Source: Ralstonia pickettii (GTDB lineage: Bacteria; Pseudomonadota; Gammaproteobacteria; Burkholderiales; Burkholderiaceae). Taken from it: a stretch of 64,000 bases of DNA. Below are positions 55,136 to 63,635 of the stretch, piece by piece; within the stretch, counting starts at the first letter, position 1, and each line of letters starts with the position of its first letter. The DNA lies in assembly GCF_001699815.1 (NCBI RefSeq), contig NZ_MCGB01000007.1:1-64000 (forward strand), given 5' to 3'. The notes below the pieces were generated by a model, which searched no databases, had not been told where the DNA came from, and saw only the letters and a program-made list of their open reading frames with translations. Both the position numbers and the translations under genes were made by a program.

Positions 55136-56344
55136 TCAGGCAATGTTCGGAGACGACGTCTTGGCCCGCGAGAAGAACTTGCTCAAGGAGAAACCTTTCT
55201 CTTGTGAAGCATGACGATCGTTCTCGCGCGCTGTGGCGAAGACGTTGCCTAAGGCCATGAGCGCCTTGGTCATGGCACTGCTGCGGTGATGCTGGGCAAT
55301 GGGCATGCCCTGGCAGATGGAGTCATCCACCGCGGCCGCATCTTCAGGAAGCACATGGAAGAGCTTCTGTCCGAAGACTTGCTCCAGCGTGCTGCGTGGT
55401 AGCTCGTCGCGCTTGCCATGCCGGTTGACCAGGATGCGCAGCTTTTCGGGGGGGTAATGCAGGCCGTGCAGGATATCCAGCAGGCGCCGCCCCGTGCGGG
55501 CAAAGGCAATGGTCGGCTGGACCACGACGCAGATCTGGTCGCAGTGGTCGAGCACCGCAATCGACAGCGGGTTGATCGCCTGCCCGACGTCCACCAGGAT
55601 AAAGTCGTAGATCGGTGACACCAGCGAGAGCACGTACTCGATCTTGTCCTTCTTGATCTCGCCCGCCTTTATCGGATCGCTGGCGCCGGCCAGGACGTCA
55701 AAGTCCTTGGCTACGCGTGTCAAGCACGCTTCCAGGAAGGCATCGTCCAGCCGGTCGACCTGTGCGCACACTTCGGACAGCGTGGCAGGTGGCGTCTTGT
55801 TGCTCACCAGAAAGTGCGTGTCGCTGAACTGCGTGTTCAGGTCGATCAACAGCACGCGCTTGTGTTCGTGTGCGGCCAGCGTATAGCCGACGTTGCTGGC
55901 GATGAAGCTGGAACCCGCGCCGCCCTTGCTGGAGATGAAGGCGATTACGCGCGCTTCCTCGCGCGTTCTCGGGGTGTGGTTGGTTTCCAGCCGCGTGAGC
56001 GCTGTCGTCAGTTGGGCGCGTTCCAGCGGCCAAGTCAGTATGTCGCTGACGCCTGCGCGCAGTGCGCGAATCAGGTCGTCGCGCTCCTGGGTTTGCGTGA
56101 CGAGGATGCACGGCAGGTCGGCGAACTGCTGCCGCAGCAGTTCGATGCTCAGCATCTGGCTCGGGCCACCGCTCGGCTGGTCGATGATGAGCGCATCCGC
56201 GCCGCGCAGTTGGCAGGCATGCGTGGACAGGCTGCCCGGTGCAGCATGCAGGTGCATGACCTGGTAGCTGCCGGCGGCGGCTACGAGGCGCGCAAGGTCA
56301 GCCAGGCGTTCACCGTCTTCGGAGGCAATCAAGATCTTGAGCAT
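55136..56344 (-). CDS. tadZ: Tad locus protein TadZ (CpaE)
   Basis: 402 aa: an atypical receiver-like N-terminal domain (LKILIASEDGERLADLARLV) and a ParA/MinD-like ATPase domain starting near residue 131 with FISSKGGAGSSFIASNVGYT; the Walker A is the deviant form without the usual GKTT. Such proteins place the pilus machinery at the cell pole. 39 bp before tadA. LLIDLNTQFSDTHFLVSNKT is the switch region. Confidence 0.88.
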   Translation of the reverse strand: MLKILIASEDGERLADLARLVAAAGSYQVMHLHAAPGSLSTHACQLRGADALIIDQPSGGPSQMLSIELLRQQFADLPCILVTQTQERDDLIRALRAGVSDILTWPLERAQLTTALTRLETNHTPRTREEARVIAFISSKGGAGSSFIASNVGYTLAAHEHKRVLLIDLNTQFSDTHFLVSNKTPPATLSEVCAQVDRLDDAFLEACLTRVAKDFDVLAGASDPIKAGEIKKDKIEYVLSLVSPIYDFILVDVGQAINPLSIAVLDHCDQICVVVQPTIAFARTGRRLLDILHGLHYPPEKLRILVNRHGKRDELPRSTLEQVFGQKLFHVLPEDAAAVDDSICQGMPIAQHHRSSAMTKALMALGNVFATARENDRHASQEKGFSLSKFFSRAKTSSPNIA

Positions 56345-56460
56345 GGCAAAGCTCCCCGTTCGATCGTGTGTTTTGTATGTCGTTGCATCGCGCCGCGCAT
56401 GGGCTGGCCTCGTATCAGGCTGGCGATGGCGGGTGCAGCATGGGCACCCGCCCTGTACTG

Positions 56461-56799
56461 TCAGCGCGAGAAGCTGCCGGACATTCCGCTACCACCGTAT
56501 CCACTGCCGCCGAATCCGCCGTACCCACCGCTGCCGGTGCCAGTACCCCCAGCGGGGAAGCGGGTCATCGAGCGGTCATAGTTGCTCATGGCGGCCACGG
56601 CGGCTTTGCCGTCATAGCCATCCAGAGCGGGCAAGCCGGCCGGTGCGTCGGGATTGATCACCTGTGCTTGCTTGACGCTGGTGACGGCCTCACCGAAGTG
56701 CTTGTCCCAGTTGGGTGTCGTGGTCATGCAGGCAGTCAGGGCCTGGCAAGCCAGGATCACGAGTGCGGCGCGTTGCAGGTATTTAAGATTGGTGTTCAT
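56461..56799 (-). CDS. Tad-locus lipoprotein (112 aa)
   Basis: Signal peptide with lipobox ending at Cys24 (LACQALTAC), so an outer-membrane or inner-membrane lipoprotein. Middle part has ALDGYDGKAAVAAMSNYDRS; the tail is a Gly/Ser-rich repeat (GGYGGFGGSGYGGSGMSG). In position (just after the secretin) it corresponds to the CpaD/TadD-type accessory lipoproteins, but the sequence is much shorter, and I cannot name it. Confidence 0.8.
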   Translation of the reverse strand: MNTNLKYLQRAALVILACQALTACMTTTPNWDKHFGEAVTSVKQAQVINPDAPAGLPALDGYDGKAAVAAMSNYDRSMTRFPAGGTGTGSGGYGGFGGSGYGGSGMSGSFSR

Positions 56800-56824
56800 G
56801 GCATATCTCCACATGGTTCCCGGG

Positions 56825-58816
56825 TTAGCGTGTCTGCGGGGTTGTGGTCGTGTCGGCCACTGCCGTCTGCCGGCCCTGCGTCTTGGTTCTGGCCTGGGCC
56901 AGCCGTGCCGCAGTGGCTTCGATTCGGGCAACACGCGCGGCATTGTCGTCCGTGGGCGCCGTGGCCGATGTTGTAACGGGCGCGGTTTCCCAAACCGGTT
57001 GCGCGGCCGCCGGTTTTTCGGGCGCACCGTTTGCCGGCTGCGTGGGCGGGGCGATGCTCACCTCAGTGCGTGGTGCAGGGATGACCGGAGCGACCGGTGC
57101 GGGCGCAACCGGAGCCGGCATCGGCGCCTGCGAGCTGGGGGCAGCGGGTGCGCTCGGTACCTGCGCAGGTACCTGCGGTGCCGTTGCAGGTGCGGCGGCC
57201 GTTGCTGGTTTGGCCGCGCGGTTCTTGGCGCCGGAGCCTTCCATGTTGCCCGTCAGGTAGACGGCAAGCTCGTTGGGCGTCGAGAAGCTGTCAGTCGGCA
57301 GCGGATACGAGGCCGTCTGCATTGGCTGCACCAGGCGCGGCGTGATGACGATGACCAGCTCCGTCAGGTCATGCTGGAACTGCGTGCTGCGGAAGAGGGT
57401 GCCCAGGACGGGGATTTCACCCGCGCCGGGCAATGCCTTCAGTGAGCCGCGCGCGTTGTCTTGCAGCAGCCCACCGATGGCAAAGCTCTCTCCGTCACGC
57501 ATCTGCACGGTGGTGGAGGCGCGCCGCGTGGTGATGAGCGGCAGGATGGTCTGGCCGTTCGTGTTGGCACCGGTGACAGTTGCGCCCGTGGGCGAAAGTT
57601 CCGATACCTCCGGTGCCACCTTGAGGTTGATGCGGCCATTGGCCATTACGGTTGGCGTGAACTTCAGGCCAACGCCATACTCCTCCTCTTGCAGCGTGAT
57701 GGTGGGAGCGCCACCTGAGCTGCTGCTCTGCGCAACCGGGATGTAGATCTTGCCGCCTGCCAGGAAGCTGGCTTCCTGGCCACTGAGCGTGACGAGATTC
57801 GGCTCGGCAAGGATCTTCACCAGGCTGTCGTTCTTTTGCGCATCCAACTCAACCTGGAAGGGCCGGTTGTTCGCCTTGTTGGCAAAGAACCCGGTAGACG
57901 AGCCGGTCAACAGGGAGGTCAGGAGGCCGCCGCTCCACGAGCCGAATCCGCCTTGGACATTGAGTGCCGAGCCCAGCTGGTTCAATAGGGTCTTCGACAC
58001 TTCCGCCACCTTGACTTCCAGCATGACCTGCTGCGGTGTATCCACGATCATCATGTTGATGACGTTGGCACCGCCGGCGGCACCACCACCGCCGAGTGCA
58101 CCTGCCGCACCGCCGCCCTTGTCCGCACCGCTTTGTGCAGAAGCTGCATAGGCGTGGGCGATTTCCATGGCTTGCTGCGCCGCCTGTGCGCTCGACACGT
58201 TGCCGGCCAGTACAAGGCTGTCTGCCGCGGTCATCACGCGAATCTTGTTTTCACCCGGCATCAGCTGCGCGAGCGAAGTCTGCAGGCCACCGGCATCGGC
58301 GTTAACTACCACATTGACGATGCTGCAGGCGCCGCTGCGCCCCTGCACGATCATGTTGGTGGTGCCCACACTGCGGCCCAGCAGATACATGGATTGCGGC
58401 GACACCATGGTGGCCTGCACCACAGCCGGATTGCCCAGCGTGCGATTGCGCACGGGCTCCGGCAGCGAGATGAGCGAAGACTTGCCAACCGGCACCACCA
58501 CGCTGCTTTCGCCGCGCACGGCGCCCGTGCAGTTCGGCCCGCGTACATCGGCCACCGGTGCGGTCGCCAGCGCCGGGTTCATGCTGATCGTCATCTGCAC
58601 CGGTGCGGATGCACCGGCGCGAGACTGCATCACGACCGGTGCTGTGGTGGACTTGGCTACGGCGCCTGCCTCCATGGCCGCTTGTGCTGTCGCATGCGTA
58701 GGCATGCAGAGCATGGCACCGGCGGCACTCGCCAGAATGAGCATGCGTGTGCTGCCGAGGACCTGTACGCCACGTAGCGTGACGTTGGCGCCATTGGTTT
58801 TTTGGTTCGTCTTCAT
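56825..58816 (-). CDS. rcpA: Tad outer-membrane secretin RcpA (CpaC)
   Basis: 663 aa. Signal peptide, N-terminal BON-like domain (IRVMTAADSLVLAGNVSSAQ), and the secretin domain with QVMLEVKVAEVSKTLLNQLG, VKILAEPNLVTLSGQEASFL and VPVLGTLFRSTQFQHDLTEL-type end. After the secretin core (about residue 535) comes an unusual Pro/Ala-rich tail of some 125 residues (VPAQVPSAPAAPSSQAPMPA). GGGGGAGAT precedes ATG 58816. Forms the channel through which the Flp pilus leaves the cell. Confidence 0.9.
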   Translation of the reverse strand: MKTNQKTNGANVTLRGVQVLGSTRMLILASAAGAMLCMPTHATAQAAMEAGAVAKSTTAPVVMQSRAGASAPVQMTISMNPALATAPVADVRGPNCTGAVRGESSVVVPVGKSSLISLPEPVRNRTLGNPAVVQATMVSPQSMYLLGRSVGTTNMIVQGRSGACSIVNVVVNADAGGLQTSLAQLMPGENKIRVMTAADSLVLAGNVSSAQAAQQAMEIAHAYAASAQSGADKGGGAAGALGGGGAAGGANVINMMIVDTPQQVMLEVKVAEVSKTLLNQLGSALNVQGGFGSWSGGLLTSLLTGSSTGFFANKANNRPFQVELDAQKNDSLVKILAEPNLVTLSGQEASFLAGGKIYIPVAQSSSSGGAPTITLQEEEYGVGLKFTPTVMANGRINLKVAPEVSELSPTGATVTGANTNGQTILPLITTRRASTTVQMRDGESFAIGGLLQDNARGSLKALPGAGEIPVLGTLFRSTQFQHDLTELVIVITPRLVQPMQTASYPLPTDSFSTPNELAVYLTGNMEGSGAKNRAAKPATAAAPATAPQVPAQVPSAPAAPSSQAPMPAPVAPAPVAPVIPAPRTEVSIAPPTQPANGAPEKPAAAQPVWETAPVTTSATAPTDDNAARVARIEATAARLAQARTKTQGRQTAVADTTTTPQTR

Positions 58817-58931
58817 ATCTCCCCCCCCGAGGGTCTGCTGCACAAGGTAAAAATGCGGTTGATACGCTGTGGCTGGTTAACCTCGACTTGCGCTACGTGT
58901 TGTGTTGAAGGACTGTCAGGTGTGTGGAGGG

Positions 58932-59783
58932 TCAGAAGCATTCCATGCTGCCTTGCACGCCGGCCAGCACACCGATGCAGTCGCGCTGCCGGATCGGGCC
59001 CGAGGCAACGTGGCGCACCTTGGCGGTTGCACGTGTCGTGCTGACCATCACCACCTTGGGTGCGGGCTCGGCTGCGGGCGTGCCCAGCAAGGTGCCCTTG
59101 GTGGCGCCGCCGGTTGCTGTGGCGGCCACGTCGACTTGGTTGCGCAGCACCAGCGAGAGCGTTCCCACGCTGCGCGCCACATCGAGCTTCTCTGCCTGAT
59201 CGGGTGTGACTTCCAGCGTCACCGCGTTGACGACCTTGGGCTGGGTATCGTCCCGGCTGACTTGCTGCGCGACTGCCAGCACCAGGATCTTTTCGAGCAC
59301 GATCTTGGAAATGCTGTTGTTATTGTTGCTCGCGCTCTTCGCGTCTTCGTTGGTGTTGACGATCACGTCGACCAGGTTGCCCGGCAGCGCAAAGCCCGCT
59401 ACGCCCACCACGTCATTCACACGTACGGTAATGGCGCGCTTGCCTTCCGCGATGACGGCGGAAAGCCCGCCCTTGGTACCGATGGGCGCGAGCTTGTTTT
59501 CCAGAATCGGTTCGCCTTTCTGCAGGCTGGCGCGCACCACGCGCCCTTGCAACGCCTTGGGGTCGTCAAACGTGCCCGGTGGCAAGCTGCCCGCCGGCCA
59601 GCTGACCGTGCGCAGCTGCTCATTGCCCAGCGGTTGGCCGAGGTCCATGTCGCTGGCGGCCACCACGACTTGCTTGACTGAGCTGGTTGACTGCTGAGAC
59701 AGCCAACGTGATGCAGAGACAACGGCCGCGATCCCCGCTACCAATGCGACGATCAGCATCACGATTGCACGCGCGTTTTTCAT
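58932..59783 (-). CDS. rcpC: Tad assembly protein RcpC (CpaB)
   Basis: 283 aa. N-terminal membrane helix (AIVMLIVALVAGIAAVVSAS), SAF domain (VVVAASDMDLGQPLGNEQLR, RVVRASLQKGEPILENKLAP), then a conserved C-terminal RcpC domain with ITVRVNDVVGVAGFALPGNL. Sits in the periplasm as a secretin partner. Two Cys near the C-terminus (RDCIGV, SMECF). 115 bp before rcpA. Confidence 0.9.
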   Translation of the reverse strand: MKNARAIVMLIVALVAGIAAVVSASRWLSQQSTSSVKQVVVAASDMDLGQPLGNEQLRTVSWPAGSLPPGTFDDPKALQGRVVRASLQKGEPILENKLAPIGTKGGLSAVIAEGKRAITVRVNDVVGVAGFALPGNLVDVIVNTNEDAKSASNNNNSISKIVLEKILVLAVAQQVSRDDTQPKVVNAVTLEVTPDQAEKLDVARSVGTLSLVLRNQVDVAATATGGATKGTLLGTPAAEPAPKVVMVSTTRATAKVRHVASGPIRQRDCIGVLAGVQGSMECF

Positions 59784-59832
59784 GATGAGTTCCCCCTTCT
59801 GAGATCAATAGAGCGGATCGAATAGGCAAGGC

Positions 59833-61332
59833 TCAGGTGTGAGCCTGCTTGTCCTGCCGCCAGCCCATACCCGCACTCATGGAGTCGGTTGCCTTGAAAT
59901 CTGTGTGCGAACAGAAGTAGATGTCCCACGCGCGGCGCAGTGCCTCTGCGGTTACCTCGGATGGGCCACCGTGGTACTGGACGGCCGAGGCCACCAAGCG
60001 CAGCAGATCGCGTGGAATGCAGGCCAGCAATGGTTTGCCGCTGACTTCGTGCAGCGCTTCGCGCAGATAATCGAAGGCGGCATCAGCGTTCTGCAGGCCG
60101 AGATCCTGCGCAGCGCGCAGGTAGACCTCGCGATAATCGGCCACCGAGAGCGGGCCCACGTAAAGCTTGCTGCCGAGCCGGCGCAGGAAGGCGTCGTCGC
60201 CCAACTGAGCCGGTTCAAGGTTGGTCGAGAAGACGGGCCACACATCGAATGGCACGGAGAACCGCACACCATTGCGCAGCGAGAACATGTCGACGCGGCG
60301 GTCCAGCGGCACGATCCAGCGGTTGAGCAGTTCGCTCACGCCCACTTGCTGGCGGCCAAGGTCATCGACGATGTAGATGCCGCAATTGGCCTTCATGTGC
60401 GGGGGCGCCTGGTAGAAGCCGGTCGTGCCGTCATAGCGCAGCTCCAGCATCTCTAGCGTCAGTTCGCCGCCCGAGAGCACCGCGGGCCGATGGCACATCT
60501 GCCAGCGGCGGTCCAGCGGGCGACGCGCCACGGGGCCGTCTTCGTCTTCCTGCGCTACGTGCACGAGCGGGTCGAAAATCTGGATGATCTCGCCGGCGAT
60601 GGTGATGGCGTATGGCACCGGCACCGTGCCTGGCAGCAGCATCCCGAGGTGTTGGGCAAGATAAGTTTTGCCACCGCCGGCAGGGCCGTAGAGCATCAAC
60701 GCACGGCTCGTGTTCAGCGCGACGCCCACATCGTCGAGCAGGTCCGGCGGCATGACGAACGTGCTGAAGGCGGCGGTGACATCAGTCTTGGACAACGAGG
60801 CGAACTGGATGGAGTGCCGTTGAACGGATTCAACATAGGCTTCCAGCGTGACAGGCGCGGCACCGACATAGCTGCAGCGCGCGGTGAATTCGGCAGCGCG
60901 GACATAGCCGGCGTCGGTTAGGTGAAAGCGCACGTCCAGGTCGTTGGCGCCACGGTGGGCGACTTCCAGCATGCGCTCGCGCACGGCGTAGGCGGCCACT
61001 TCATTGATGACCATGGCGGGGAGCTTGATGGTGTCCATCAGCATGACCAGCGTGGCGCTGCGATGCAGGTAGGCCACTTTCATGAGCAGGCCGAGCAGCA
61101 ACGAGATGTCCAGGCCCGTTTCGGCCACGGTGCGCGGCAGGATGTGCCATGGGGCAGCAGGCTCGCGACGGGCGGCGTCCAGCCCGGTGGGCGATGGCAC
61201 CGCCTCCAGCGAGCGCGGCGCATGTTGGGCGTGCCCGAATTCTGTGTGCTCGATTTTTTGGTCCCCGATCATCTTCATCACCATTTGGCTGAGTGAATAC
61301 GAAGTGCGCGCCCAGATGTGCAAATCGCGCAT
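59833..61332 (-). CDS. AAA-type ATPase of the tad operon, start coupled to tadV
   Basis: 499 aa, distinct from TadA and TadZ. Walker A GPAGGGKTYLAQHLG at about residue 240 and Walker B-like GIYIVDDLGRQQVGVSELLN; AAA+ sensor-like VFSTNLEPAQLGDDAFLRRL follows. N-terminal 200 residues contain a CSYVGAAPVTLEAYVESV segment and no membrane helix. ATG 61332 shares its A with the tadV stop (TGATG), so translation is coupled. The role in pilus biogenesis is unknown; MoxR-like remodelling is possible. Confidence 0.78.
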   Translation of the reverse strand: MRDLHIWARTSYSLSQMVMKMIGDQKIEHTEFGHAQHAPRSLEAVPSPTGLDAARREPAAPWHILPRTVAETGLDISLLLGLLMKVAYLHRSATLVMLMDTIKLPAMVINEVAAYAVRERMLEVAHRGANDLDVRFHLTDAGYVRAAEFTARCSYVGAAPVTLEAYVESVQRHSIQFASLSKTDVTAAFSTFVMPPDLLDDVGVALNTSRALMLYGPAGGGKTYLAQHLGMLLPGTVPVPYAITIAGEIIQIFDPLVHVAQEDEDGPVARRPLDRRWQMCHRPAVLSGGELTLEMLELRYDGTTGFYQAPPHMKANCGIYIVDDLGRQQVGVSELLNRWIVPLDRRVDMFSLRNGVRFSVPFDVWPVFSTNLEPAQLGDDAFLRRLGSKLYVGPLSVADYREVYLRAAQDLGLQNADAAFDYLREALHEVSGKPLLACIPRDLLRLVASAVQYHGGPSEVTAEALRRAWDIYFCSHTDFKATDSMSAGMGWRQDKQAHT

Positions 61333-61877
61333 CAGGCCGACGCAAACAGGACTGCAATCGTGCCGGCGGCAATCGCAACGCCGTACGGCAACGTGCCCAC
61401 CGACCAAGAGGCATCGGCTTGCGGGGTGGGCGCGCCGGCTTCCCGGCTGACCTGCCCCGACGTCAACAGGACGTCGCGCAGGTTCCGGCGCAGCTGCGCC
61501 ATGCGCTTATGCCGGAGGGTAAATAGCAGCGCCCAGATGCCGCCGATCACGAACGTGGCCATTGCAATCTCAAAGGCCATGAACGCACCAAGCCACGCGC
61601 CTACGGCAGCCATGAGCTTCACGTCGCCCGCAGCCATACCGCGCAGCAGATAGAAGGGCAGGAAGATCGCCAGGCCCGTAAGCCAGCCACACGTCCACTC
61701 CAGCGCGCCATTGCCGAAGCCATGGACTGCTACCTGCAACGGCAGCGCCGCAAGCCATGCACCGAAGGTCAGCCAGTTCGGGATGCGGCGATGCTGCGCG
61801 TCGATGGCCGCCGCTATCAGTGCCACGCCCATTGCAACGGGGCCAATCATTGACGAGAGCAGGGTGGCGTCGTTCAT
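61332..61877 (-). CDS. tadV: Prepilin peptidase TadV (CpaA)
   Basis: 181-aa membrane aspartyl peptidase (type IV prepilin peptidase family, short form). Catalytic aspartates in AAAIDAQHRRIPNWL and in GMAAGDVKLMA; about six membrane segments. Processes the Flp prepilins and the TadE-type pseudopilins. Sits between the flp genes and the ATPase gene with a 1-base stop/start overlap downstream. Confidence 0.92.
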   Translation of the reverse strand: MNDATLLSSMIGPVAMGVALIAAAIDAQHRRIPNWLTFGAWLAALPLQVAVHGFGNGALEWTCGWLTGLAIFLPFYLLRGMAAGDVKLMAAVGAWLGAFMAFEIAMATFVIGGIWALLFTLRHKRMAQLRRNLRDVLLTSGQVSREAGAPTPQADASWSVGTLPYGVAIAAGTIAVLFASA

Positions 61878-61966
61878 GGTGTCCTCGGGTTCTTTGGTGC
61901 GGTTGCGTGTTCAGTTCAATGAGGTCGGGTCTTGCAAAAGTTGTAGTTATTCGGTGCAGCGCAACA

Positions 61967-62137
61967 TCACGGGATGGCCGCAGCGATCATTTCGTAGAGA
62001 GACTTCACACCGCTACCCAGCGCCACGACGGAGCCGAGAATGACGATCGCGATAAGTGAACCCAGCAGTGCGTACTCGATCGAGGTAACGCCTTGATCGT
62101 CGCGCAGCCACTTCCTGGGGTTGATTGGCTTATGCAT
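61967..62137 (-). CDS. flp1: Flp prepilin 1
   Basis: 56 aa. Leader MHKPINPRKWLRDDQG, cleavage at Gly16, mature part VTSIEYALLGSLIAIVILGS with the Glu/Tyr pair of Flp pilins. Differs in its C-terminus (SGVKSLYEMIAAAIP) from the two upstream paralogues and is closest to tadV, as single flp genes usually are. ATG 62137. Confidence 0.9.
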   Translation of the reverse strand: MHKPINPRKWLRDDQGVTSIEYALLGSLIAIVILGSVVALGSGVKSLYEMIAAAIP

Positions 62138-62183
62138 GCTGGTCTCCTGCGTAGCGCCGGTAGCTGACCGAGTTGACAATCCG

Positions 62184-62354
62184 CTAGAGCGCGGCTGCAA
62201 TGTTGGAGAACACCGTACTCAGATTCGTGCCGACGAGCTGAACGGAAGCGATGATCACCACGGCGATCAATGCCGCGATCAGGCCGTATTCGATCGCAGT
62301 GACAGCTTGTTCGTCGTACAGGAACTGCTGTAGAAGCGTGCTGTAGCGGTTCAT
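62184..62354 (-). CDS. flp2: Flp prepilin 2 (non-canonical Ala at the cleavage site)
   Basis: 56 aa: leader to FLYDEQA, mature VTAIEYGLIAALIAVVIIAS. Closely related to flp3, but the usual Gly at -1 is Ala, which prepilin peptidases tolerate poorly in other systems. It may be a minor or silent subunit. Too short for many gene callers. 46 bp before flp1. Confidence 0.88.
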   Translation of the reverse strand: MNRYSTLLQQFLYDEQAVTAIEYGLIAALIAVVIIASVQLVGTNLSTVFSNIAAAL

Positions 62355-62401
62355 GACAATCTCCCTTTGACCCTGTTAGAAGTTTTGCCCGTTGTTGCTG
62401 G

Positions 62402-62435
62402 AGCGTGGGTTGCCATGTTCATGGCAACCCACGCT
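62402..62435. repeat. Perfect 16-bp inverted repeat between flp3 and flp2
   Basis: AGCGTGGGTTGCCATG and CATGGCAACCCACGCT flank a 2-base centre. In RNA it forms a very stable hairpin downstream of flp3. There is no U-tract on the leftward transcript, so it is more likely an mRNA-stabilising or processing element (or a DNA palindrome) than a simple terminator. Confidence 0.85.
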
Positions 62436-62502
62436 TGCACTCGCTTGGCATGCATTGCTGGGCATCAATGCAGTGAGCCTCGCGTTTGCAACATCGGTGC
62501 AC

Positions 62503-62670
62503 TTACAGTGCCGCGGCGATGTTGGAGAACACCGTGCTCAGGTTCTGACCCACGAGCTTGACCGAGGCGATGATCACGACTGCGATCAGGGCGGCGATCA
62601 GGCCGTATTCGATGGCGGTCACACCATCTTCATCACGGGCGAATTGCTTGAGTGCGTTGAGGTAGTTCAT
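62503..62670 (-). CDS. flp3: Flp prepilin 3 (probable major pilin)
   Basis: 55 aa. Leader MNYLNALKQFARDEDG with canonical Gly16, then VTAIEYGLIAALIAVVIIAS and KLVGQNLSTVFSNIAAAL. First gene of the leftward tad operon, followed by a strong hairpin, an arrangement expected for a highly expressed major subunit. AAGGAG-type site lies before the ATG. Confidence 0.92.
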   Translation of the reverse strand: MNYLNALKQFARDEDGVTAIEYGLIAALIAVVIIASVKLVGQNLSTVFSNIAAAL

Positions 62671-62724
62671 GACAATCTCCTTCAGTGGAAAAAATGCGCG
62701 TTCGAAAAGCCAGAATGAAAGAGG

Positions 62725-62877
62725 TCATGTCGGCGGCGCACAGATGGCACAAGCATGAAACGGCCAGCAGCCTTGGCTGCCGTCACCTGCCCGCAGGAAC
62801 TCACGTGACACGCACCGTGCGGTGTCGCGCAGCGTGCTGTCCCGTGTGGGCGATGTGAGCGCGTTGTTGGTCGGCAT
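62725..62877 (-). CDS. Possible small protein (50 aa) upstream of flp3
   Basis: ATG 62877 with GAG 6 bases upstream opens a 50-codon frame (PTNNALTSPTRDSTLRDTAR, ending CPW-like FHACAICAPPT). It could be a leader peptide of the flp operon or chance; it has four Cys, uncommon for a random frame. Weakly supported. Confidence 0.25.
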   Translation of the reverse strand: MPTNNALTSPTRDSTLRDTARCVSREFLRAGDGSQGCWPFHACAICAPPT

Positions 62878-63635
62878 TTGTCTCGATCCCTTTTTTTCAA
62901 TTCGATGCTTTGAATTGGAGATTCCGTTTCGCTTCGCCTTCTGCTGTGAACTTGCTGCTCCCCGTTCAAGGCGGCGGTGACGATGTCCTGCGATCTGGCA
63001 TAGGCAAGAGCTGGGCCACCCCCGTGCACTTCCATGTGCGACAAGGCTTTGCGGGCGATTGGCTGAATTCGAGGGCGCGTGCATGACGGTTGGTGCCCGC
63101 GTTCTCGGGGGCGGAGTTGCCAGGGGGAAACGCGTGGCGCGGCACGTCGATTTGGATGAGGCTACGTAGGGATGACGCAGCACAGGGGTGTCCTCATTCA
63201 AATGGACAGGTGGGGGGGTAGCGTAGTGGATGGTGGAAATCGCCGTCGGGTAGGCTGGGGGTCTGCGTCAGCCTCCTCACCGTGCCCCAGCCGAGGGTGT
63301 GTCCATAGCGGGGCGACGTTTCCGGATGGAAACGTTGATGGATCCTCCTGGCGTATCGCTCTGATGGTTGCGCGTAGCAAGGCTGTAGCCACAACGCATC
63401 GCGGGAAATGTCCCCGCGCTTCAGTGCTGAAACGTCGATGCAATTTCGACGCTCGGGCGGCGCTAAACACAGACCGCAGGCGCGTGCCCTACCTTGCCTT
63501 ATCCGAGTGCACGAACAAGACTGGGCTCTAAGACCCGCCCGCGGCGTGAAGCTGTCGCGCGCGTGACGAAGCCCCACTCAGCGCAGCGCAGACATCGTGT
63601 GCCGCGCACCACCCGGAACCGACGCGAGGAGCAGC
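62878..63635. other. Intergenic region upstream of the tad operon, no firm gene
   Basis: About 760 bp without a supported coding frame. It should hold the promoter of the leftward flp/tad operon and of the rightward GT87 gene. It contains a perfect 8-bp inverted repeat ACGTTTCC/GGAAACGT with a GGAT centre (63316-63335), a possible operator. No clear sigma-54 or sigma-70 consensus could be picked by eye. Confidence 0.5.

Noticed and set aside
53732-59783. Long plus-strand frames antisense to the tad operon (for example 55814-56581, 58902-59681)
   Set aside because: GC-rich third-position shadows of tadZ, rcpA and rcpC; no ribosome site or domain.
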